DNA from: Adiantum capillus-veneris
Lineage: Eukaryota > Streptophyta > Polypodiopsida > Polypodiales > Pteridaceae
NCBI GenBank assembly: GCA_014529385.2
Contig: CM043954.1
Coordinates: 3,146,501 to 3,210,500, forward strand
Length of the DNA: 64,000 nucleotides
Direction: 5' to 3'
This document shows positions 10,539 to 19,912 of the stretch, piece after piece. The position numbers were made by a program, and so were the translations under genes. The notes beneath the pieces are model-generated. The model ran no database searches, had not been told where the DNA came from, and was given only the letters and a program-made list of their open reading frames with translations. Numbering within the stretch: position 1 is the stretch's first letter; every line of letters starts with the position of its first letter.

Positions 10539-11657
10539 TGTCATGTGACACATCCAACCCTATGTGTTCGTGGACAAGCTACACCATAACAGGGTTTCCG
10601 TCAGTCTAGATTAGAAGTGATCTGGCACTTTTTGTGAGTCTATTCGTAGACCATGCATGCACAATCACTTAGTGTAGATGCATATCCTCTGGTTGCACAC
10701 AGCATGATCATCAGTATTCCCACCAGAATCCATCAGAGTCCATGAGATTGCATCAGGGGAATTTTCCAATGCATTTAGCCTATTTTACCTGTTTTTGACA
10801 TTTTTCACTTATTAATTTAAGTGACTTTCCAACAAAAGTAGGTAGGGCAATTTGGGTAAGAAAATATATAAGCAAACCCAAGTTAGCACTAAATGGCAGA
10901 TGAGCAAGGAGAACAGCAGGCCATTGGCGACAGGTTCCCCCCTCTCTCAGCAAGACTCTCCAAGGACCCCCTTGGCGATTCCACTCACACAGCCCCTAGC
11001 GTTTTTGCTTCACCACCAACCTCTCCCTTCCCCTTGGCGTTTTTCCAACAGATGCCGATTTCAGCCCCCTTGTACCTAGCGTTTGTAGGATCGCCAACAG
11101 GCTGCCCATCTCAGCGTTTTCAGCCTTGAACCGCAGCAGTTAAGCAGAAAATTCAGCATCCAAAGCGCAGCCATCTCAGCGTTTTTCTCAGCCCAAATCT
11201 GCGTTTTTCAGCAACGCAAGGTCAGCCCCGAATTTCAGCAATTCAGTTGCAGCAGAATTCAGCAGTTAGCGATTTTGGACAGCAGTTAGTATCATTTAGT
11301 TTCAGCCCCTTTGTTGTCATCGCCATCCCGGTTATCATCCTCGACATGGACTAGATCTGCATCAATCCATGCATCATCATTGTACCCGTTTGTGCAATCA
11401 ATCATAGACCACTCTCGCCAACGAGAGTGGGGCCTTCGGAGGAGGGTTTTACAACGTCTCTGGTGTCGTATCTCTCTTCTCTCTATCTCTCAGTCTCATA
11501 CACTTGCACACACAGTATCCACTCACTTGTTCGTGATCATAGCACTCTCCATTAAGAACGGAAGGCTCTCCCTTCCATAAGAACTAAAAGGAACCTTGAG
11601 CAAAATATGGAACACTCATCTTGAGAAATTACAACATTCATTCCGCTGCACCTTACA
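10539..11657 (+). repeat. 3' LTR of element A
   Basis: 1,119 bp, TGTCATGTGACA to CACCTTACA, directly after the purine tract AAAAAGGAGG. A TATA box (TATATAAG, about 10865) precedes a long region rich in TAGCGTTTTT-like motifs, then a hairpin at 11409-11430 and the conserved tail. Confidence 0.9.
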
Positions 11658-12061
11658 GGTCCTCGGCTCTCAGACGGTGCGTCCAGTTGCTCCGAAGAGT
11701 GAGGCTCCTAAGGGTCCTTTTATTCTTACAAGGGACGCCAAAAGCAGAGCCCCAAAAGTTGGCAGAAAAAAAGCATCAGCGCAATTTACGGAATTCTGTA
11801 CAATTTGCCACATCAGCCCCTGTCAGCGCGATCATTTTACAGACGTCCGTACAGTCAGTGTGTCAACGCGTTTCACGGGCAGTTCGTACAGACTGCCAGG
11901 TCATCATGTCGTACTGTGTCCGGGTAATATTGCCACGTCATCATTTTGTGGCATCCTTGAAACGAGCACGCTTCTTGGATCTGCTTACCACCTCGAAACT
12001 CGACTTCCGACCCAAGTAACCGGAGAAATCTACCGATTCCTCTTCTTTCGAGAGTGCTTCA
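11658..12061 (-). other. End of an unidentified reading frame and its downstream sequence
   Basis: On the minus strand, 12056-11941 continues the frame described at 16276-16584 when the 4.2-kb element B and one CTTCA copy are removed. It ends GYLGRKSSFEVV...RFKDATK and two adjacent stops. Downstream (11940-11658) is non-coding, with repeated TGATGACGTGGCA-like phrases that resemble LTRs of the H family (compare 58950-59080). It may be LTR sequence of another element. Confidence 0.45.
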
Positions 12062-13240
12062 TGTCACGTGCACATCTAACCCTACATGTACGCGGACAAG
12101 CTACTTTATGACAAGGGTTCAGTTCAGTTCAGTTAGCTTAGGAAGTGTTTTGACACTTTTGTGAGTCTGTTCGCAGACCGTGCATGTCCAAGCACTTAGA
12201 GTAGATGCATATCCGTGCACACAACATGATCATCAGATTACCATCAGAACCCATTAGGAGCATTTTTACAGTGCACAGACCTATTTTCCCTATTTTAGTC
12301 ATTTTTCACTTATTATTATTAAGTGACTTTTGTTGGGAAATTGGGTAGGGAAATTTGACAAGCAAGTATATAAGAAAACCCAACGCTAGCACTTTCTGGC
12401 AGAAGAGGCAGCAGGAACCTTGTGCTCAACAGTGCAAATTCTTGGCAAGACCCCCTCGGCAGTCAACATAGCGTTTTCAGCCAATAGAACCAGCGTTTTT
12501 CTCAAGAACAGATCAGCCCAGCGTTTTGCAACTTGCAGATCAACCTGGCGACAACAGCAGTTAGCAGATCACCTAGCGTTTTTGCAGTTGGACCCCAAAT
12601 CAGCCTAGTGTTTTTGGACAGCAACTCAGCCTCAGCGCTTTGCAGTTTCTTCGCGACAGAACCAGCAAATAGATTAGCATTGTCAGTTTTCAGCGTATAG
12701 ACTCCGCAGATCAAGCCCCGAATCTCGTAGATCTCACCTTCCCTCAGCAGATCTTTGCCGCACGGTTTGATCATCCAAAGTTGCAGATTTAGCTCGGAAA
12801 ACGCAGATTTCAGTATCTGTGTTTTCAACGCGTCGTCGTCGCATCGTCGTCGTCGACAGAGTTAGAATTCAGCAGATACAAGATTTGCATATTTCAGCCC
12901 CTAGCGTTTTCAGATTTCAGCCCATCTCGTCGTCGACGACATTGTCGGCAAGTCCATTGCATTGTAAAGATTTGTGCAATCAATAGTAGACCGCTCTCTC
13001 CATAGAGAGTGGGGCCTTCGGAGGAGGGTTTGACAACATTCTGGTGTCGTATTCTTCTCTCTCTATCTCTCAGTCTCAGTACCTTCATTCACAGTGTTTA
13101 TCCGCTTTGTTTGTGATCACTTGCACTCTCTCACTAAAGGAACGGAAGGCTCTCCCTTCCGTAAGTAAAAGGAACGTTGAGCACAGTTCGGAGCACTCAT
13201 CTTGAGCAAAGCTCAACATTCACTTCCGTTGCACCTTACA
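12062..13240 (+). repeat. 5' LTR of element B
   Basis: 1,179 bp, TGTCACGTGCACA to CACCTTACA. It contains the hairpin CCGCTCTC...GAGAGTGG at 12991-13012 and many TAGCGTTTTT motifs. The primer-binding site TGGTATCAGAGC begins at 13242. Confidence 0.9.
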
Positions 13241-13679
13241 TTGGTATCAGAGCTTTGGCAGTGTTCTGTATCACTCAAGGAAAGAACCACAATAATTTTT
13301 TTTGCTTGTTGCAGTCGCACGTAACCCAAGTCCACTTGGGCATGTCGATTCCTAATCATGTTTTTGAAGAGTGACAGGAAACCAAAGAAAGAAGGGCTTG
13401 TTCAGCCTCCCCTTGTTTCTCTTTTCACTCAATGAGAGCGGACCGTGCACTTAGCGGCCGGCCAATCGACGTGAAGTGGGAAAAAGCAACCTTGGTGTGA
13501 GCGCAAGGCCGCCAAGGGGTGCGCCCGCGGGAAAGAAAAGAGCTTGGGTAAGAGAAGATCCTTCTCTAACACAGATTGCAAGCTAAAGACGACCCTCAAG
13601 AACCTCAAGACCCTCAAGAACCCAAGAACCACAAGAATCCAATCTCCTCGTGAACTTAAGAACCCAGGACTTTAGTGTA

Positions 13680-14060
13680 TGGTCATCACCCGAAGCGGAA
13701 TGGATACTTCGCATGGAGGTGATGAGCATGGAAGTAGCGAAGAAGAATTTTCCCCACCAGGAGGTTTTTTCGTGACCCTCCCCCTTCCCTATCTACGCCA
13801 AGGATTTCACCAAATCCTATGGAGGCTTTGGTCAAGATGATGATCGACAGGAAGTTACAACGAGAAGCGCAATGCGCCGCCTTGGAGCGTGAGCGCGAGG
13901 AAAGAAAAGCAGAAAGAATGGTAGCCATAGAGCGTGAAGCAAGTACGATTGGCGGCCGAAGAAAGAATAGCAGAATTGGATCGCGAGCGCGAAGAGCATG
14001 ATGAAGCGCAGAGCGCCCAATGCATGCAACAGTTGGTGCTACTATTTTCTAATTTGTAGG
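13680..14060 (+). pseudogene. gag: Gag N-terminus of element B
   Basis: ATGGTCATCACCCGAAGC at 13679 starts the family's Gag, with the GMDTS and EEFSPPGGF segments. It shifts frame after the Phe-rich phrase near 13770. The coiled-coil (ALERERE type) is carried in another frame to about 14060, where it runs into the ETLSVSS linker of the repeat domain. The capsid domain is absent. The frameshifts mean this copy could not make the fused protein as one chain. Confidence 0.65.
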
Positions 14061-14614
14061 CGAAGATTGGAAGGAATCAGGAGAAGGAGACTCTCTCAGT
14101 GTCTTCTTTTCCAAAGCATGACACACATGATTTGCATGATCAAGATGTGATTATTCACGAGCACGATGAATTGCATGATAATGATACGCATGATGATTTA
14201 CAGGATAAAGATGTGATTGTTCACAAGGATGATGGTTTAGTTGATGCTTTTTCTAGTGAAGCTAACCTCATTGCAGATTCAATCAATCACGAAGAATCGA
14301 TCTTGGCTCTCGAGTCGAGGTTCAACGAACCCCCACAGGAAGTATTCTGTGTTCGAATGATTAGTCAGCACGCATTGTTCGAGTGTTTCATTCATGACGG
14401 TTTCCTGTATTTTAGTCACCGTCTTTATGTGATCCCTTTTCATAGGCATGACATATTGTACGATGAACACGATTCACTCATGAATGAGCACGGATGTATA
14501 CGGATTACTCATGAAAAGATGAAATGTTTGCATTCAAGAAATTCACATTCCATTTCTCTTCCTTGGCATGACAGTAACCGAAAGAGCACAAGAAGGATTG
14601 AGCACCAAGCATAG
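14060..14614 (+). CDS. Asp/His-repeat and integrase-derived frame of element B
   Basis: The open frame begins in the ETLSVSSFPKHDTHDLHD linker. The repeat domain follows with HDELHD, THDDLQDKD and VIVHKDDGLVDAF (about 40 residues, shorter than in D and E). Then comes ESILALESR, which matches the RNase H/integrase junction of element A (LALESR at 9044-9061). After it, FIHDGFLYFSHRLYVIPF and HDILYDEHDSLMNEHG correspond to A's LIRDGLLFF and HDAHDSLTGGHRG, the first half of the integrase zinc-binding region. The Cys pair and the catalytic core are absent. A frameshift near 14600 separates it from the C-terminal part. I do not recognise a function; metal binding by the Asp/His repeats is conceivable but untested. 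Confidence 0.7.
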   Translation, partial: AKIGRNQEKETLSVSSFPKHDTHDLHDQDVIIHEHDELHDNDTHDDLQDKDVIVHKDDGLVDAFSSEANLIADSINHEESILALESRFNEPPQEVFCVRMISQHALFECFIHDGFLYFSHRLYVIPFHRHDILYDEHDSLMNEHGCIRITHEKMKCLHSRNSHSISLPWHDSNRKSTRRIEHQA

Positions 14615-14639
14615 GCATTTCCATTGTGATTTGCCATAG

Positions 14640-15060
14640 TTGATTGATTTAGATCAGAAAGACAAGTTTCGATCCTATTGTTTGCGTGTGTTTGATGAAC
14701 GGTCTGGCACTCCATCTATATGTTCATCTACATTGCATGCACAGTCTTTCAAGAAGACTAGAATTTTTTCAGTCACTTTATATGGAATGGGTATGTTCAT
14801 GTTTTTGTTTTCATCCTTGGAGATTCTTGAAGAAGGTAGACGCATGACTATAGACGAACTTGAAGCATTGAAGGAGCCACATATGACTTTGTGTCGCTTT
14901 CGGCGTAGCCCAAAGAAGCAAGCGTTGCAGACCTTTATGAAGTTCAAGTATCGCACGACCCACGCATCAGAGTGGGCCCGTGAAGAGTCCTTTCCAGGAG
15001 TTCTCGACACTGTTGGCGATCTCCCTCGACGCCGTACAGTTCGGTACAAGTACCTCACTT
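14640..15060 (+). CDS. C-terminal part of the element B chimeric frame, chromodomain-like
   Basis: Continues the same protein after a frameshift: ALDQK-type segment, CLRVF, STLHAQSFKKTR, then LEILEEGRRMTIDELEALKEP, FRRSPKKQALQTFMKFKYRTTHASEWA. The last part aligns by eye with the tail of element A (EEPEIIDEAEVMEPEQ, HHGSKKQVRQYFLKFKDRGTH), so it derives from the chromodomain-like end of integrase. B is the only Asp/His-repeat copy that keeps this tail in an open frame up to the purine tract. No start codon is assigned because it is a continuation. Confidence 0.65.
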
Positions 15061-15074
15061 TGAAAAGGAGGGGA

Positions 15075-16275
15075 TGTCACGTGCACATCTAACCCTATGT
15101 GTACGTGGACAAGCCACTTCATGACAAGGGTTAAGTTCAGTTCAGTTAGCTTAGGAAGTGTTCTGACACTTTTGTAAGTCTGTTCGCAGACCGTGCATGT
15201 CCAGGCACTTAGACTAGATGCATATCCTCTGGTTGCACACAGCATGATCATCAGATTACCATCAGTTACCATCAAGAGCATTTTTACAGTGCACATACCT
15301 ATTTTCTTTATTTTAGCCATTTTTCACTTATTATTATTAAGTGACTTTTGTTGGGAAACTGGGTAGGGCAATTTGACAAGCAAGTATATAAGAAAACCCA
15401 GCGCTAGCACTTTCTGGTAGAAGAGGCAGCAGGAACCTTGTGTTCAATAGTGCACCTTCTCAGCAAGACCCCCCGGGCAGTCAACATAGCGTTTTCAGCC
15501 AATAGAACCAGCGTTTTTCTCAAGAACAGATTAGCCCAGCGTTTTGCAACTTGCAGATCAACTTGGCGACATTAGTACTCAGCAGATCACCTAGCGTTTT
15601 TGCAGTTGGACCCCAAATCAGCCTAGCGTTTTTGGACAACAACTCAGCCTCAGCGCTTTGCAGTTTCTCCGCGACAGAACCAACAAATAGATTAGCGTTG
15701 TCCGTTTTCAGTGTATAGACTCCGCTGATCAAGCCCCGAACCTCGTAGATCTCACCTTCCCACAGCAGATCCTCACCGCACGGTTAGTTCAGCCGAAGTT
15801 TGCAGATTCAGCCCAGAAAATGCAGATTTCAGCATCTGCGTTTTCAGCCCGTCGTCGTCGCATCGTCGTCGTCATCGACATAGAGTCAGAATTGAGTAGA
15901 TACAAGTTTGGCAGATTTCCGCCCTTAGCCTTTTCAGATTTCAGCCCGTCTTGTCGTCGTCCTCATCGTCGTCGACATCGTCGGCAAGTCCATTGCATTG
16001 TAGAGAGTTGTGCAATCAATAGTAGACCGCTCTCGCCATAGAGAGTGGGGCTTTGGAGGAGGGTTTGACAACATTCTGGTGTCGTATTCTTCTCTCTCTA
16101 TCTCTCAGTCTCAGTACCTTCATTCACAGTGTTTATCCGCTTTGTTTGTGATCACTTGCACTCTCTCACTAAAGGAATGGAAGGCTCTCCCTTCCTTAAG
16201 TAAAAGGAACCTTGAGCACAGTTTGGAGAACTCATCTTGAGCAAAGTTCAACATTCACTTCCGCTGCACCTTACA
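15075..16275 (+). repeat. 3' LTR of element B
   Basis: 1,201 bp with a TATA box (TATATAAG, about 15385), GTC/CGT triplets and the terminal hairpins. It is followed by the CTTCA duplication. Confidence 0.9.
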
Positions 16276-16584
16276 CTTCAAACCTTTCATTATTTGGTTC
16301 GTCAACAGCTCTGTTCGGCTCTTCCTGCGAGTACGGCTTACGCTTTTCTGCAGTCGTCTATCCTTTCAGCATTCCTCCCGACCTGAGAGGAGAATCAATG
16401 GCCTCACGCCATCTCGAGTGAATCTCATCAATCGGGTAATTCTTCACGTGTTTCACAAATCTTGGGTCTTTGATCAGTTTTTTCACACGTGTCAACTTGC
16501 AGTTGACGCTCGTACTCTGCTTTGGCAAACTTCTCCGCCGAAATTTGCCCAAATCTTCATTTACTTCTTGAGTCGGTTCCTTAG
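16276..16584 (-). pseudogene. Unidentified coding-like segment joined to element F
   Basis: On the minus strand, directly after the LALESRSKEPTQEV of element F (completed across insertion C), the frame continues into sequence absent from the other copies. It contains GKFRRRS, VKKLIKDPRFVKHVKN, PIDEIHSRWREAIDSPL, one TAG stop, KPYSQEEPNRAVDEPNNERFE, and then, beyond insertion B, the ending at 11941. About 125 residues can be followed with a single stop. The composition is unlike the Asp/His repeat. It could be a captured host exon, part of another element into which F was fused by deletion, or the ancestral C-terminus of this family. I do not recognise the family. Confidence 0.5.
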
Positions 16585-16589
16585 ACCTC

Positions 16590-17262
16590 TGTAAGGTGCA
16601 GGGGAAGTGAATGTTTAAGTTTGCTCAAGATGAGTGCTCCGAACTGTGCTCAAGGGTTCTTTTTACTTATGGAAGGGAGAGCCTTCCGTTCCTTTAGTGA
16701 GAGAGTGCAAATGATCACAAACAAAGTGGGTAAACACTATGCATGAAGGTACTGAGACTGAGAGATAGAGAGAGAAGAATACGACACTAGAATGTTGTCA
16801 ACCCCTCCTCCAAGGGCCCCACTCTCTATGGCGAGAGAGATCTATGCTATTGATTGCACAATCCTCGTACAATGGTCTAAATGCAATGGACTTGCTAACG
16901 ATGTCGACGACGACGACTATGACGACGACGAGACCGGTTGAAATTTGAAAACGCTAGGGGCTGAAATCTGCAAATCTTGTATCTCCTGAATTCTGACTCT
17001 ATGTGGGCGACGACGGCGATGACGACGATGCGACGATGACGCGCTGAAAACGCAGATGCTGAAATCTGCGAATAGCGGGCTGAATCTGCAAACGCTTGCT
17101 GATCTGACCGTGCGGTGAGGATGCTGAAATCTGTGAATAGCGGGTTGAATCTGAAAACGCAGATGCTGAAATCTGCGAATAGCGGGCTGAATCTGCAAAC
17201 GCTTGCTGACCTGATCGTGCGGCGAGGATGTGCTGCGGGAAGGTGAGATCTGTGAGGTTCAT
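16590..17262 (-). repeat. Truncated 3' LTR of element C with an internal duplication
   Basis: The plus-strand left edge TGTAAGGTGCA is the reverse complement of the LTR end. The LTR stops at 17262, where it is fused to the integrase-derived segment. Inside, a unit of about 120 bp (AACGCAGATGCTGAAATCTG type, 17045-17250) occurs twice in tandem. Confidence 0.85.
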
Positions 17263-17770
17263 CCGTGCTCATTCATGAGCGAATCGTGTTCATCGTAGAA
17301 TATGGCATGCCTATGAAAAGGGATCACATAAAGACGGTGACTAAAATACAGGAAACCATTACGAATGAAACACTCGAACAATGCGTACTGACTAATCATG
17401 CGTACACATAATACTCCTGTGGGGGTTCTTGGGACCTCGACTCGAAAGCCAAGATCGGTTCTTGGTGATTGATTAAATCTGCAATGAGGTTAGCTTCACT
17501 AGAAAAAACATCAACCAAACCATCAGCTTCGTGAACAATCACATCTTTGTCATGCAAATCATCATGCTTGTAAATAATCACATCTTTATCTTGCAAATCA
17601 TGTGTGTCGTGCTTTGGAGAAGACAAGACTGAGAGAGTCTCCTTCTTTTGATTCTTTTCAATCTTCGCCTTCACATTAGAAATGAGAAATGAAGAATGAC
17701 CAACTTGCTCCCCACGAATGACAATGGGAGAGTCACTCTTGGCATTGAAAGTGAAAGTATTTTTACCCAA
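17263..17770 (-). CDS. Asp/His-repeat domain and integrase-derived segment of element C
   Basis: Read leftward from 17770: NTFTFNAKSDSPIVIRGEQ (end of the protease region), the linker KIEKNQKKETLSVLSS, then KHDTHDLQDKD, YKHDDLHDKD and VIVHEADGLVDVF, and IADLINHQEPILAFESR followed by QEPPQE. A frameshift near 17408 comes next. The continuation to 17263 gives ALFECFI, FLYFSHRLYVIPF and DEHDSLMNEHG, matching B, D and E. This copy shows directly that the repeat follows the protease in the place where RT begins in element A. Confidence 0.7.
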
Positions 17771-17789
17771 TCAATGAGAGGGTTATGTT

Positions 17790-18366
17790 CACGAAACTCG
17801 TTGAATGCCTAAAAGCATATCACATCCTGAAAGAGGAGAGACTACAAATTTTTTGCAGAAGGACGCTTGTTAAACTTACTACCAGAATCAAACAAGACCA
17901 CCATGTGTTGACCATTCACATGACCGTAACACTTCATGAGAGACTCATCAATGGGAGGATTTTGAGAAGCTTGGGACACACTAGCGTGCTCATTTATGGC
18001 ATTGACAGAGGATGTGGGTTCTGTGGGTTCTTTAGATTCGTTAGATTCAATCTTAGGACATGTTATTTTTATGTGACCCTTGATGTGACAATGATAACAT
18101 CGACCTTCCTTAGAATAAATGCTTTGTTCTTCTGACGTGATGTATCCTCCTAAAATTCCTTGTGCTGCTTTTTCATCTGGGTTGAGCTTAGGTTTAGCAA
18201 TTGTGTTAGCTTTACCCTTAGAGTCATTTTGTGAGTTCTTTTCTGAGAGACTAGATGAAGATTGGTTAGAAGAGTTACCATTCTTACCGTTCTGAGGGTT
18301 CTGAGGAGTCTGAGAGGTACTTTGTGAAGTCTTGTTCTCCGTAGGCTTTTCCTTCTTGTGCTTCAT
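17790..18366 (-). pseudogene. gag-pro: Gag C-terminus, zinc knuckle and protease of element C
   Basis: From 18366 leftward: KHKKEKPTENK, a Ser/Asn/Gln-rich linker, EEQSIYSKEGRCYHCHIKGHIKITC (a CCHC knuckle), then DESLMKCYGHVNG and VVLFDSGS. The protease triplet here is Asp-Ser-Gly, unlike the Asp-Pro-Gly of A and E. The frame breaks soon after (FNKRPSAKN) because sequence between the active site and the FCRKFVVSP block is missing. Gag and protease are read in one frame, with no sign of programmed frameshifting. Confidence 0.75.
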
Positions 18367-19574
18367 CTCTTGGAGAGAGCAATTACTACCGCCTTGTTGA
18401 GATCCACGGGGTCAAAGACTTCTACATCAAACTTGATATATTCGTCCAACCTAAAAAGGAAAGCCTCTTTGCGCTCATCATCTGATTTGCGTAATTGGGT
18501 GCTGAGCTGCAAAACACGGTTAGAAAAAGACATGATTGGCATACCATTCTGCTTGAGATTGTGCCAATCTTCCTTCAACCGCGTTAGGTACTGAGGAGGC
18601 ATAAACCGCGCCTTGAGCTTGTCTTGGAAGTCGGCCCAATTGAATCAAAGGGACGCGTCTCCGTTGGCTTCCTCTAGGTACGCTGCCAACTGTGCCTCTT
18701 GCCATGTGTGGTACCAATTAATGGCATCATCCACAAGGTACATGGCCGCCGTTAAAACCTTGCTATTCCCTGTCTTCTTAATTGTCGCAAAATAAGCATT
18801 AAATTGATGCAACCAAGAATGAATAACACTAGCATCCATCTTACCGTCATACTTACTAAATGACAACTTCTCGGTGACGGGGTTGTTGGAGTCCGAATCT
18901 CGCCTTGCTCCACTTGATGAACCACCAACATCTTTGGCCGGCTCGTGTTTCGAGGTGAGTATCTGTAGGACCAACTCTTGCATGCGTTGGTCTCTCTGCG
19001 CCTCACGCTCTAACTCCAAGGCTACCCTTTTTTCTTCGGCCGCCAAGCGCAGTTGCTCGCGCATACTCTCTAAGTCGGCCTTTCTTTCTTTGCATTCGCG
19101 ATCCAAGATTGCATTTCTTTCTTCGCTCTCGCGATCCAAGATTGCCCTTCTTTCTTCGCGCTCGCGCTCCAAGGCAGTGCGTTGCGCTTCTTGTTGTAAC
19201 ATCATATCCATCATCGTCTTGACCAAAGCCTCCATAGGATTTGGTGAAATCCTTGGCGTAGATGGGGAAGGGGGAGGGTCGGAAAAACCTCCTGGTGGGG
19301 AAAATTCTTCTTCGCGACTTCCATGCTCATCACCTCCATGTGAAGTATCCATTCCGCTTCGGGTGATGACCATACACTGAAGTCTTGGGTTCTTAAGTTC
19401 ACGAGGAACTTGGGTTCTTGTGGTTCTTATATTCTTGAGGGTCTTGAGTTCTTGAGGTTCTTCTTTACTTGCAATGTGTGTGAGAGAAGGATCTTCTCTT
19501 ACCTGAGCTCTTCTCTTTCTCGCGGATGCACCCCTTGGCGGCCTTGCGCTCACACCAAGGTTGCTTTTTCCCAC
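18363..19574 (-). pseudogene. gag: Gag of element C (coiled coil and capsid)
   Basis: A 309-codon frame from 19574 to 18645 starts with a basic leader (KSNLGVSARPPRG) that is in frame upstream of the MDTS start used in A. It carries EEEFSPPGGFSDPPPSPSTP, a long Glu/Arg coiled coil with repeated LDRE(C/S)EERKA units, and the capsid segment SFSKYDGKMDASVIHSWLHQFN. A frameshift near 18650 moves the next block (MPPQYLTRLKEDWHNLKQNG) to another frame (18602-18363), and a one-base deletion in CTCTCCAAGAG shifts the frame again before the linker. The coiled coil is longer than in A. Confidence 0.8.
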
Positions 19575-19606
19575 CTCACGTTGATTGGCCGGCCGCTAAG
19601 TGCATG

Positions 19607-19877
19607 TGATCAACGCGCGGCGGTGTGTGCAAGTGATAGAGCACGTGAAGATGTGCAGGCCTTGAGGCTTGAAGCGGAGGCACTGTGCTGCAGAAGGGAA
19701 GCGCTAGCAGAACGAAGAGGGAGAGAGAGAGAGCTCACGTTTTTGGGGAAAACTCAATAAGTGAGTTTTGGGTTTTCCCACTTTTATTATAAGTGACCTT
19801 TAAAAAATGTGTCATATTGAACCTGGACAAAGTATAAAAATGTACAAAAAGGGGTTATTTAGGCCTTTAACCCAACA
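19607..19877 (-). repeat. 3' LTR of copia-1
   Basis: 271 bp, TGATCAACGC to CCCAACA on the plus strand. Confidence 0.9.
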
Positions 19878-19912
19878 ACCTCCCACTTAAAGGCATAAAT
19901 GACGCCTTTAAG

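Larger units (their letters stand above)
5092..11657 (+). mobile_element. Element A, Ty3/gypsy retrotransposon with chromodomain-like tail, inactive
   Basis: In order this element has a truncated 5' LTR (5092-5319), a tRNA-Met primer site (5321-5333), gag, protease, reverse transcriptase, RNase H, integrase, a chromodomain-like C-terminus, a purine tract (about 10525-10538) and a full 3' LTR (10539-11657). It is the only copy of its family here with RT, RNase H and integrase, so it is the best model of the autonomous partner of B to F. It is dead: there are stops in gag, RNase H and integrase, the first RT catalytic Asp is Asn, and the integrase core is broken before its Glu. Its 5' LTR keeps only the last 228 bp, so no target duplication can be checked. 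The order RT-RNase H-integrase and the C-terminal chromodomain-like segment place it among chromovirus-type gypsy elements. Confidence 0.9.
12062..16275 (+). mobile_element. Element B, non-autonomous gypsy with Asp/His-repeat frame
   Basis: Complete insertion: LTRs at 12062-13240 and 15075-16275, primer site at 13242, purine tract GAAAAGGAGGGGA before the 3' LTR, and a perfect CTTCA target duplication (12057-12061 and 16276-16280). The 1.8-kb interior has the start of gag, then the Asp/His repeat domain, an integrase-derived segment and a chromodomain-like tail. There is no capsid, zinc knuckle, protease, RT or RNase H. It depends on another element for every enzyme. The LTR start TGTCACGTGCACATCTAACC marks it as the same LTR subfamily as C and F. 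Confidence 0.9.

Noticed and set aside
13242-13260. TGGTATCAGAGC stretches as tRNA gene pieces
   Set aside because: They sit directly after LTR ends and lack the rest of a tRNA; they are primer-binding sites.
16895-17272. Overlapping minus-strand frames with repeated SARYSQISASAF wording
   Set aside because: They arise from the tandem duplication inside the LTR of element C and do not lie in the element's coding part.
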